A program made the position numbers and the translations under genes. This document shows, piece after piece, positions 53,824-64,000 of a stretch of 64,000 bases of DNA; the first letter of the stretch is position 1; every line of letters starts with the position of its first letter. The DNA is taken from NCBI RefSeq assembly GCF_050947875.1, contig NC_134569.1, positions 17,443,631 through 17,507,630 on the forward strand. Direction: 5' to 3'. The notes under the pieces were generated by a model that was not told the DNA's origin, searched no databases, and was given only the letters and a program-made list of their open reading frames with translations. This DNA is from Dermacentor variabilis. Taxonomy: Eukaryota; Arthropoda; Arachnida; Ixodida; Ixodidae.

Positions 53824-55620
53824 GTTCCCTCTGTATGCCGTTGACATCACGATTTTAAAGAAAATTCACCCTGTTGATGTCAGTGGATATTTTTATTTAT
53901 TTATATATTCATACCTCAAATACCCCATTTGGGGTTTTACATGAGGGGTGGTTATATATATACCACTAAGAATCTGGCCTCTCCCGTTGGTTTAATCTTC
54001 CTTCGTCTTATACTTCGCTATCACTGTTACTGCCTCCTTTCTTTCTTTTTTCTTTTACTGTGAGTCTAAGTATAAGCAAGGCTGCGCATGGCTGCTGTTG
54101 ATGCTGATTTCGAGGGAAGCCGGCTTTGTCCTCATTTTGGTTACTGAGGGAAACATACAGGGTGTCCTAACTATCATGTACCAAGATTTTAAATCTTGGT
54201 GCATGGTAAGAGCAATTTAGTATGCATAATAAAAAAGTAATTGCGTTACTCGAAGAAAACTTAGTGCACTTTGTTTCTGGTACAGTAGAGTACTGGAAAC
54301 GAAATGACCCCCGAGGAAACACCCTTAGGCAATTGGTGGGCATTGTGCGGCACCTTCGCCTTCAGCTCCTGTTTGCTTGGTGTACTGAGTCGCTCGCGCT
54401 CCTGTTACGGATCCAGGCACATAGAAGGGAGCGAGCCAAGGAAAATGAGCGGGAAAGTAACAGCTCGCTGGAAAGACTTCCACAATAGCTATGGACGGTG
54501 GACAGTAATCCGCCCGGGACGGACGTAATTTCGCTGACATCTGCATGGCCCATACGTATATATGCGTAGAATGCGCCTGCGGCTGAATAAGGCGTGGTTT
54601 TATACTAGCTTTGATAGCACACGCTCGGGATGATAGAATAGACCGGGTTACTTTCTCTCTCCGAGCTTTGTGCGCGAGAGCGAGCCAGCTACACCGACCT
54701 GGTCTCAGTCCCAACAATTTCGCCGGAATGAGCCCGCGGCCGTCGGGTGTCGGCGCAACATGGACGACGAGCTCGCGCATTCTTGGCCGACGCACCCCAG
54801 GACCAGTTTCTACAGCTGGTCTGAGGGAGCGTCATCGTGCCTCGTATGAGCTTATACGTACGGTAGACACGGAAGGCTGCGAGGAAATTTCTGATCTCTG
54901 GACGGGAAATGCTGTGAACAAACGGAACGAGGTGATGTTCAGTTGACGAACACCGTAGGTACCCGGCACCGTTGGCACTCGCGAATGCTTTTCAAGAGGA
55001 ACGAGGAAGCAGCTGGCATGACACTTTCATAGATTCCGAGGGCTCCTCTTCCCCTTGGCATTCACTGGCGCTGTTTGAGGCTCGGGCGGTCACTCGCTCT
55101 TCTTGATCTGGCTTTTTTTTCCTCGTTTTCTTTCTTTGCTAGAGAGAGGCGTCGTGGAAGAAGCCACAGCGTTGTGGTCTAGCTCGCATTTCTTCACGAG
55201 GCTAAAGGTCGTAAAGGGAGAGAAAAGGAAGAGGAAAAAAAAAACGAAAAGGAGGAAGAACGGAGACGTACTGCGGGAAAAAGAACTGTGAAAAAGTAAC
55301 GGGTTCTTGACACGACGGAGGTGGGACGTTGACGCCAGCGGACCGAAAGCGCGGCCAGTCGCTACCGCGTAGTCCGGAGGCCGGTTGCTGGGGTGTCACT
55401 CGGCGTTCACAGCTCAGCAGCATAGCCTGCGAGACAAAGGAAGTCAAAGCCAAACCTGAAAAAAATACAGAATAACAGCGAAGGCCGCGAAGTGGCGTGG
55501 TTCGGGTCACGAGCGTGTAACTATATAGTACGCTACTTCTTCGCAGCGTCAGGTATCACTGAGAATCAACGTTGCCCCTTTGCTGTTCAAATCCGGTGCC
55601 ACCTTCCGGATTCCTGTGCC

Positions 55621-55669
<49 letters not shown>

Positions 55670-56529
55670 TTAAGAAAGGAAAAAAAAAGTAGACACAGAC
55701 CTTCGAACACTGAGTTATTTACCGTGGAATCAGGTTAACTAAATACAATATTTTTCACTCGTTTTGTTCTAGCACAGGCGAAACCCATCTGTACCCTCTA
55801 TGCACATGTTCTCAAATGAGCCCATCTTTAAAAAGTAAATGTAACCATAATAGTTATACCAGAACCTCAAAATTTTAGGAACATCATTCTCAGCTCATCG
55901 ATAACGTCTATCCCAAATCTCCGTATCTTTTTCAACCTGTCCGTGAGAACAACTCAAATTGTCCACTTTGTGCGTTAAAGTGTACAATCACGTCACACAG
56001 GCGCTCGAACTCAGTTTCATTGGGGACACTGCTTAAAAGAGTAATAATAAGAAATACTGGATCATTTGCTACGCAAAACGATCTTGACGTATGCTCAATG
56101 ACTGGTACACCTCCTGGCTAATGCCTTTAGCTTTATCTAAACTAGAACTATGTATTTCACTAACCCCATTTACCGGATACGAAGTAGTTGAACAATTAAC
56201 AACCAGTCATTTGAACTTACTAGCGCGTACTAGCACCTTGGACTGCGCAACTGTAGCCTCAATTAATTATGAAACCACCACATGAACCATATGGTCGCCT
56301 CTGAAAAGTTCAGATGGTTCAATCAGACTACTGAAACGCAGCATCTAATGGGGCTACTCAAACGCAACCTTACGGGGGCTCAAATTCGTAAGGTTGCGTA
56401 AAGTTGCGTAACATTGTTTTTGAAGGATACTGACTTCCAAAACAGGGCTACACACTTCATCTATTTTGACCGCTCACGTTTCACATGCGCCTCTGCTGTA
56501 AAAACACGCGCTCAGTTGCCTCAAATGTA
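53821..56529. other. Unassigned, with a MITE-end-like sequence and a (GA)n run
   Basis: 54156-54215 holds CAGGGTGTCCTAAC followed by the small palindrome AAGATTTTAAATCTT, which looks like one end of a MITE whose other end I cannot find. (AG)n at 55623-55669. 55190-55290 is purine-rich. 54611-54946 is open on + without a domain. No supported gene. Confidence 0.4.
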
Positions 56530-56792
56530 GTCGTGTCGCTCGCCTTTCATTCCTTCTCAAGCTGCATCGCCGTCCGATCCTGCATGACTATTTTTTCCAT
56601 AAAATCACAGCCACGTTCCCACGCCCGTATCACCTATTTGAAAACAAACGCGTAAGTGCAAAACATTTCACATTTCCATGTCGTATATTCCGCACGCTAT
56701 CACTGAATGGAATAATCTGGCGTCACACATCGCCACTCATACTGACGCCACACGATTGCGAGAACTAATACGCACTTTGAATCATCACTAAT
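56530..56792 (+). pseudogene. C-terminal end of a CR1/Jockey-group LINE
   Basis: Reads LLKLHRRPILHDYFFHKITA and FENKRVSAKHFTFPCRIF, then after a frameshift IPHAITEWNNLASHIAT and RLRELIRTLNHH stop. The IPxAIxEWNxLP pattern is the usual last block of such ORF2 proteins. It is not the same family as 19814-24094. Strongly truncated. Confidence 0.6.
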
Positions 56793-59700
56793 AAATGTGT
56801 AACGATTCACACTGAAGTTTCGTCTGGCGTTTTGTCATCGAATGTATAATTGTCCCTACGTGCATTAAGTTCTCGATTGGCTGCTTAGCACTTCCCTGTA
56901 TTTACCTTTTACGACCATATCCTGTCGCGCACACAGTAACTGCCTCGCTAGAGGTGCTCACCCGAGTTATAACCACGAAGGTGGCACACATGAGGAGATC
57001 CTTGCTGTCGGATCCCCGGTGCCGATTCTCTTCTCTCATTCCCTAACACACCTCATCTTCCTTTTCCCCGCTACGCCACCAGCCATCCTTTCCGAAATGA
57101 AATGTTTCTTTTTGTTCGTTAATTCATTCGCTCATTCCGCGGCAGAAGAAGACCCACCAGCCTTCGATGTTCCCAGCTGGTCACATTCCAACGTAGTGAC
57201 CGAGCACCTCCCGCGTAGTGACCATGTAGTTACCAAGCGCCGTTTACAGCGTCCGTGACCTTAAGGGAACTAGTGCACTCAGGACGACATGGTCGATGGC
57301 CACCCTCAGAATAGCCAAAAGTCGCGATGACCACTCAGGGCCTCGCTCCGCAGTAACACTAGCTGAATTTATTACAACGCAGAGACGGCCAGCGCAAGGC
57401 GCAATACTTCTGGTTTTCATTATAAAAAAAGCAAGCAAATTGTTACGACTGTGCTACGATCGCGGAACAAACAACCTTCGCGAGACACGCTTGCCGTCTG
57501 CGCGCACTGATGCACATATATCGCGGACGACTCCAGGAGCGATCCACACTAACCGGGTGCCCACCTCGGCCCGCTGTGCGGCGACTCCGCTCGATCTCGC
57601 AGCGAACGGGCAGTGTTTCTCCGTACGAAACTGAGGCAATAAACGCACACGCAGTGTCTCGGACGAAAAGGATCCTTACAGAACACATAAAATAAATAAA
57701 ACGAAGAAAACAACACCCGGGCCTGTATTCACAAAAAGCTATTACGATAAAATTGCTTGTAAGAGAAGATTCTAGAAGATCCGGATGCTGAACACATTAC
57801 GAGTGGAGGCGCCCAGCCAATGGCAATAGGCACTTACGCACGAACAGTTTTGAGAATTCGGTCTCCGATTACTAAGCATAAATAATATGCGAGACTCTGC
57901 AGTGGCCATTGCGCGTGAATAGACATAAATGAGCGCAGCGCCGGGATTCTGTGTACTGCACTGTTTACGGTGCGGCCTTGAAATAGAATACAGCTTGGCC
58001 TACACCTCTCATTCGCGTACAGCTAAGGAAGCCATTCGGGGAAGGCATTCGTGATTTCCAGGCTCCGCTATATAGAGTCGTGCCGACGCGCGTAGTTATA
58101 ACGCTGCGCAATTGCGTCACACCGTGTTTTCTTTTTCTCGATGCCCCGTTATAATCGACGCCGCCGTGTACACGCACAACGCACTGCACCGCGATACGGC
58201 CTCGGCCAACGGTCGGTCAACCAAAGCAGGCCTTCCCTCGTTCGCCGCTGCTTCCTAGAGGTCAAGTTCCCTGAATGTGCGGCGCAAAACAGCCGAGCAC
58301 GACGCCTTCGCTTGCTTTCTTCCTCGGCCCTGTCTTCTTCTTTTTCTCTTTACAGTCTCACCTCATTCATGGCGCCCTGCAGACTATTTCTCGCACGCGC
58401 ACTTTGACAGCCTTACATTTACCTGCGCTTCGCAGAGCCGCCTTACGGGCCGCGTAGGAGTAAACGCGCTTGTTACTGAAATGCGCGTATACGTACGTGT
58501 TGTAGTAGGTCGCGCTTTCGGGCCGCGTCTGCAGGCGTCTTTCCTTTTCTGAGGGAAAAAGCTATAGAAACGAAGAGGGAACTGCAGGTTATGAAGGGCA
58601 CGCACTGAGATGAAAAGAATGAATGGATCGCGGACGACTTCTGCCCTGCCCGCGCCGGCAGCCGCGGCCTCTGGAAGCACTTTTTTTTCCTTCTGGGGGT
58701 GCTTTTCCATTTCCATTTTATTCGTTGGGACAAGCTTGTTCAGGAGTGGAGAACTCGGGGATTCGCTCTTCCTCGCGTATAGCGCTGCGTTTTCGCCGCG
58801 TGTTGACCCTCCGACTCGGCAGTGGCCTGCACCTCGCTTCGTGCCAAGTATACGCGCATTCGGCGTGCATTTTTTTTCTCCCTCTTCCCAGTGGTCGCTA
58901 ACGTTGTTCACGAGGGAAAATGAAGTGCTTCGGAGCAACGGCCGCGCCGGCGTGTGTACCATGTGTGTACGAAGAGGACGGGCCTTTGGAAGGACCAACT
59001 TTCGGGCCTCGGCAAAAAGGGGCGTTGCGAGCAACTTTGACGTCGAGGTCGTGTTTGATGCTCATCCGTCTTCTCTTGGAAGTTTGGCGACAGCACATTT
59101 ATTAGAAGAAAAAGAAAACGGCAAATTAAGCTGCCAGTATATGCACGTATTGTGAACTGCCAAAGACGCGAATCATATCAGAACAATTAAGTGAGGGGCC
59201 TCAACTCGGGTTATTTTTGACGGAAGAAATCTCGCGACTTGTCCGTACAGAACGGTGACGGCAGAGGGCGCGCTCTGTTTTCGGGTCTGCCGCCAGGCTA
59301 CAGTTGACAGGATACGGTACCCTTGAGGTTGGTCGATGGCTGGCGGAAGTTTCTTTGTGTCTACTTAACGTGAATAATTCGTGAAGTTAGACCTATTACA
59401 TAAACACGAACCCCATAAATTATTTCAACGAAGCGTATGTCTCTGTAGGAACGAGCCGGAAACGTTGGTTTCAAATAATAAGGCTAGTTGTTTTCCCTTA
59501 ATTGGCATAACCTAAGTTTTCCAACCAGGCTGATTTCAGTGGAGTTCGAACACTATTTTTGAACCATTTGTTCGTGTTGCACGGCCGGCGTCCGTACGTA
59601 TAGTGCACAGCGCTTCGCGCACTTATAACAAACCTGCTTTGAGCGTGCGGACCAAGTAGTATTCTTGAGGCACTCGTGCAGCATGTGTGCAAACCATGTG

Positions 59701-61181
59701 CTTCCTTTATCTTGAAGAACGTCTATGTGTTTTTTTCTCACAGCCAGCGCTTCTTATGCAGAAGAGGCATATTGTGTAAGAGGCGTAATGTGTCTTGTGG
59801 GCTCGGGTTTGAATTGGAGGGGGGAGGGGAGAAGGGATGGTACACGACAATCTTTCTCTATCGGGAAGGGCAAGAGCCTTACCGTATACAAACTTCGAAA
59901 GCATATACGTAGGTTCAAGTTACACGAGACCTGCGTCGCCGACGGGCTTGCACCGTTCCTACGCTTCGTAGATATCACAAGTCCTGGAAACTCGTAACAT
60001 CAAGGTCACGCGGTATGCCGGGCTGGCAAGCCATACGTTTCAACGGGGACGCTACTGAGAGAATAGTACGTAACCGTTATTGGTACCCACGTTTCTGTCA
60101 AAATATACTTTGCATTGAATTAATAGCACGACGCAGCGACTCTGATGTTCCAGGAGTATTGTCAGGTACAAGCTTCGTGGGCCTTCTGAGCTCTCAAGGT
60201 CTATAGACTAGCAGCATCTCTTCTTGAGTATAGAGCTTCGCAGTCCCAGAGGGGGTCTTTCATGAGAAAGCTGAAACTGTTAGTCGAGGCGGGAGTGCTG
60301 ACATGCAAGCTACTCCAGGTGTTGGCCGACAGATGAGATGGCAGACGTCGCGAAGATGTTATGAAGTGGCACGATCGTGCAGTGTGCGCGAAATGCTAGT
60401 TCGTTATGGCTCCCCATTCTACAGACAGCGCAGACGACAGGAGAAGGGCAAAGCGCGGATGATGCAAGCGCTGCGTCGTCGGCCTGTGCGTGTCGTCCAC
60501 CTTGCTGTACCGTTTAATGTCGTCCACGCTGTTTGTCTGCGAAGGGGCTCTGCGAAAGATGCGCGGCGTAGCCAGCACGTATCTCTGAGGCGGACTGCCC
60601 GTGTGCCACAGAGGCGCTGCTGGTCGTGCGCGTATACGCTGGTCATTGAAGGAGTGCATATGCAGGTGTGAAGGCTGTGGCACGCAGAAACAAGGCACGC
60701 GGTGGAAGAGCCACAAAAGATGCCGAGGGGAAGGACTACACAGGTAGCGGCTCCCCGGGGTTAATGCTCGTGTGCAGGTCTCGACTAATGTCGGCGCTGG
60801 CGGAGGCTCTTTCTTCTTTTCGTCTCGTGTTCGGGTCAAGCGAGACGTGCTCGTCAGAAACACTGGCAGGCAACACTCAGGCGCTGACAGCCCTAGACAA
60901 AAAAGTGACGTACTATAGCTACATTAGCGTAGATGCATTGTGTTTCATAACCTCTACGGCACGGATACACACTACACATATTTTCTGAATGGACATTCCA
61001 CGTTAATTGCATCCCGCTATAGCTTGCGCGAACAGCGGGTTGCAGGAAGCCCGTCCTGAGAGGGGGGGAAAAACAACAAGAACAAGCGCCGAGTCATTAG
61101 ATGACTCGGTGGTGAACTGGACGTTCCCGCACGCGCGGCCACAGCTTCTTGGCATGTACTATGTACGGCGCAGCAGGTAAA

Positions 61182-61183
<2 letters not shown>
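56793..61183. other. Unassigned, no supported gene
   Basis: 58140-59110 is GC-rich with overlapping frames of 90-216 codons on both strands and no domain. 60303-60863 is likewise open on both strands. No recognisable transposon ends. Confidence 0.35.
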
Positions 61184-61233
<50 letters not shown>

Positions 61234-61320
61234 GGCAGGGAGGCTAACCAGATATTAGTCTCCGGTTTGCTACCCTACACTGGGGTTGGGAGATAGGACC
61301 TCCTGCCATGTACATACATG
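61184..61320 (-). mobile_element. LINE 3' tail with (GA)n
   Basis: (GA)n at 61184-61229 followed by AAAGGCAGGGAGGCTAACCA. This is the reverse complement of the 3' end type seen after the RNase H LINE at 37025-37085 (GGCTAACCTCCCTGCC). Only the untranslated tail is kept. Confidence 0.6.
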
Positions 61321-61359
61321 TGTAAGGGCGGCGGGCTCTCGCACCGTGCGCCTTATATA

Positions 61360-61967
61360 GGGTGTCCCAGGTAACCTGAACCGAACTTTAAATATATGCA
61401 AATGCGACGTCGCTGGATAGAACCATGGTTCTGGCAAGGTAACGTTGCTTGCCGTTGCTTGGATATACTTAGATTACTTAGATATAATATACTTAGATAT
61501 ACTTAGACTACATATTTAATCTTAATTAATCATCAAGCTTCTCAAATATTATAGTTAGATTGAGAGTTCCAATGAGAAAACTGTAGAGAAACATGAAAAA
61601 CTTCCGATACGACTTTCTGTCCCTCAATTGGTGCTACATAAAAGTGTTTTTCCAAGCATGAAAGAAGCCGGCGAATGCACGAAAATTGCCGCGCGACTGG
61701 CCGTTCGAGGCATTCTACGTGTATGTTTTTTTGTAACGACAGCAAGCTGTATCGGGAGTTTCTCATGTGGCTTTACAATTTTCTCTTTGACGCTTTTAAT
61801 CTAATTAGACTATTTGAGAAGTTGATTAATTATTTAAGACTGTTTATGTAATTAGGCAGAATGCAAGAAATAATCTATCTCCAAGCGACGGCAAACATTA
61901 CCATGGTTCTGTCCAGCTATGTGGCATTTGCATATCTTTAATGTTTGGCGTTACGTGCGACGTCCGG
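61360..61967. mobile_element. MITE with GGGTGTCCC-type ends
   Basis: The left end GGGTGTCCCAGGTAACCTGA continues through TATATGCAAATGC and AGAACCATGGTTCTG. The right end mirrors it (ACCATGGTTCTGTCCAGC, CATTTGCATATCTTTAATG, then GCGTTACGTGCGACGTCC), with about 75-100 bp of arm. The centre is AT-rich and non-coding. The right terminus is diverged, so its edge is uncertain. Confidence 0.65.
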
Positions 61968-62529
61968 TATGGCAATACGAAGCTGGGTAAGCTATATTCA
62001 CGTTGCGCGAGAGGGAGCACAAAAGGGGCGAACCATCTCGCTTATGTTTCTGGCGCATTGCTTATGCGCTTGCGTGTCACAGCGTGGCTGTGTGGATGTT
62101 GGTAGGTTGGTCGCCAACGAAATGGCGCAACCTGCTCTGAGGGATTAACCATGAATCGAGTGGCACGAAGGTCCAATAAAAAGAAGTTGAAAAGAAGTTG
62201 AAAGGAAAAAAATAAATGGAAAATTTTGAAATTAGGTGTTCGATGACACAGGCATGGAGTGAAAAACAGCTAAATATTGCAGTAAGAAAATAAAGAGAAT
62301 ACGTACGATAGAGGAATAAATTGGCGTGGAATTCTTGTTGTGTCTCAGAAAATGTAGAAGATGGCGTCGCAAACATTTTTGTGGCTAAAACCCATAGCGG
62401 TAGCACCAAAAGAAAGGATGGCTGGAGGAGTCAAGTTCATGCCAAGCTTTTGAAAGGGTTCTTTAGGGCCTTCACTTTGGGGTCTAAAGTCAAGACCTCA
62501 ATGGGGAGTAATCAAGTTAAAGAACGTGA
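61968..62529. other. Unassigned
   Basis: No domain seen. The frame starting 62321 is open but only its distal part matches anything (next entry). Confidence 0.35.
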
Positions 62530-62861
62530 CATATTCGTAATCAAATTTGGTCACTTTGGTTTCACCACATATACCCTGCGCACCAAGAGATTTCATCGAG
62601 AGGAAGCCTCTCTTCTATATCGCATAAAGACAGGATCTGCTCGTAGACCAGCATGGTTAAGACGGGGCGTATCGATTCTCCGAATCGTATGGCATGCGAC
62701 GAGACAGAACACTTTCTGCGGTCGTGCCCAAAATACCGAGATGAAAGGAACACTATTCTGGAGATCCTGCAGAAGAAGGACCTTCCACATGTGTGCCTGC
62801 AACACCTTGTGTTCTCCGAAGGATCAGTTATAGCCCGCAAAGGAGCTTTACCCCTTCATTA
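62530..62861 (+). pseudogene. I-type LINE C-terminal fragment, frameshifted
   Basis: REEASLLYRIKTGSARRPAW in one frame, then after a shift near 62655 SPNRMACDETEHFLRSCPKY, RDERNTILEILQKKDLPH and VIARKGAL in another. Same region as the C-terminus at 36640-36850, with a shortened Cys/His block. Its end runs without a gap into RTE 3' sequence at 62862. Confidence 0.65.
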
Positions 62862-62960
62862 AGAAGTTTGCAGGCATGGCATGGCCACAATTAGTACATG
62901 ACCGGGGTTGTTGGAGAAGTATGGGAGAGGCCTTTGCCCTGCAGTGGGCGTAACGAGGCC

Positions 62961-62991
<31 letters not shown>

Positions 62992-62995
62992 ACAT
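62862..62995 (+). pseudogene. 3' end of an RTE-type LINE
   Basis: KKFAGMAWPQLVHDRG and SWRSMGEAFALQWA-type sequence (here GCWRSMGEAFALQWA), stop, then GAT repeats (62961-62989). Almost the same as the reverse strand of 6822-6960. Only the last ~35 codons are kept. Confidence 0.8.
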
Positions 62996-64000
62996 TGTTA
63001 ACTAAGAGAGGCTGGTTTGCTGGATCTGTTGTGAAATACCACAGCGATATTGTAGGAAACACTCGGGCGGAGCAATCGCTGGCCTTGATCGCCAGATTAA
63101 ACCCGCCTCTTGCGGTGACCCACCACAACCACCACTTTTTCCAAAAACATTTCCGAGCAGTAAGACGGCGACATGCTAAGAAGAAATGTTCTGGAGCATG
63201 CGAATAATGATCACCCCACGCAAAGCGAGGGAAAGGCGTTCGCGCGTGAGTAGCGTGCAAAGAAATGCTGCTCTTTTTGCCGGCGCTGGCGGTTGGACTG
63301 AGAAGAGGCAGGAGGGAAAAAGAAAGTCCACTTAGCCTTGCAAAAACTTGGCCCTGTTATATTACTAGCAGGGATTCGCGCCGAAATGGCGCCGCGGGTA
63401 GGCTATTTTTGAAAATCCCACTATACGGTATCTGATGTATGTGCGTCGTATGGCGAGGCGCGTGGCGAGCATTAACTGCCTGGTCTTTCCATTGCCACCA
63501 CTGCTGTATAGTTTTGCAAAAAAGAAAGGCAAGGCAGGCGAGGAAGAAAGTTCACACATTTGGGACAGCTACGCGATGAAAAGTAAACGGGCGAAGTGAA
63601 GAAAGAGACCCTATAGCTTCACGCTTACATGAGGTTCTGTCAACTGTGTGCTAAGAGCTAAGCGTACATACTTCAGAAAAGTGCTGTAGTTTAGGCGGGT
63701 TGGTGCATACATGAGTATAGCGAAAGAAAGAGCGCTTTGCAATAGGACACACAGCAGACGACATGCAGACGAGGCCCACAGCGACGAGTGTGTCGTCTGC
63801 TCTATGTTTTAAGGTGTTCTTTATTTCATCATGCCATCTGATTTTACATCGTAGTGAAAATATTGATCCTGCAATATCGGCCGAAGGACGTGACAGCGTA
63901 ATCTGTGTATTATTTGTCATTTGGTCCTTTCTGCTTCCCCGTGCGAAAGTTGTTTGGTTAGACGTGTTAATTACGAAAAGTGTTCAGAACGCATGCACAT
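62996..64000. other. Unassigned right end
   Basis: No gene or recognisable element. A short inverted pair (CAGACGACATGC near 63755 and GTGTCGTCTGCTC near 63790) forms a weak hairpin. Confidence 0.35.

Overview
This window looks like repeat-dense intergenic DNA from a hard tick (Ixodidae, probably Metastriata). The evidence is several copies of a tRNA-derived SINE that I recognise as the tick Ruka-type SINE, tick-style LINE 3' tails, long AT, CA, GA and ATA microsatellites, and many nested transposons. I found no convincing host protein-coding gene, rRNA or tRNA gene. Every coding region I can support belongs to a transposable element.

Layout. 844-4742 is a complete PIF/Harbinger DNA transposon. 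It has matching terminal inverted repeats, an intact 392-aa DDE transposase, and a convergent Myb/SANT-like accessory gene for which a four-exon, 243-aa model closes in frame. 4.7-19.7 kb holds scattered LINE 3' ends (RTE and RNase-H/I-type), a ~500-bp repeat family, a ~1-kb fold-back element with an exact 304-bp internal duplication (12.8-13.9 kb), SINEs, and a 1.2-kb TTAA-flanked MITE containing a LINE fragment (18.2-19.4 kb). 19.8-24.1 kb is a nearly full-length CR1/L2/Jockey-group LINE with a PHD-like/coiled-coil ORF1, a damaged endonuclease and an open reverse transcriptase frame. 24.1-42.5 kb is mostly unassigned sequence with SINEs, microsatellites, one RNase H LINE remnant and GC-rich stretches.

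42.5-53.8 kb is the most interesting part. It begins with the 3' end of a Penelope-like element carrying a hammerhead-ribozyme-like core. Next is a young LTR retrotransposon (42954-49921) with 841-bp LTRs that I read as identical and a 4-bp target duplication. It is a Ty3/Gypsy element, but its domain order is Gag-PR-IN-RT-RH, the copia-like order known from Gmr1-type elements. Its Gag has a SCAN-like capsid region, which also fits Gmr1. It has one in-frame stop in gag and is otherwise open for about 4.4 kb. After it come a degenerate RTE LINE interrupted by a 128-bp palindrome, and a fold-back structure with two mirrored hammerhead-like cores that was itself hit by a 726-bp palindromic MITE. 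53.8-64 kb holds further LINE remnants, a MITE with ends of the GGGTGTCCC type, and unassigned DNA.

How the parts work together: the two Harbinger genes form a plausible autonomous pair (transposase plus DNA-binding/nuclear-import partner). The Gmr1-like element encodes a full polyprotein apart from its stop. The other elements are fragments that would depend on enzymes supplied elsewhere.
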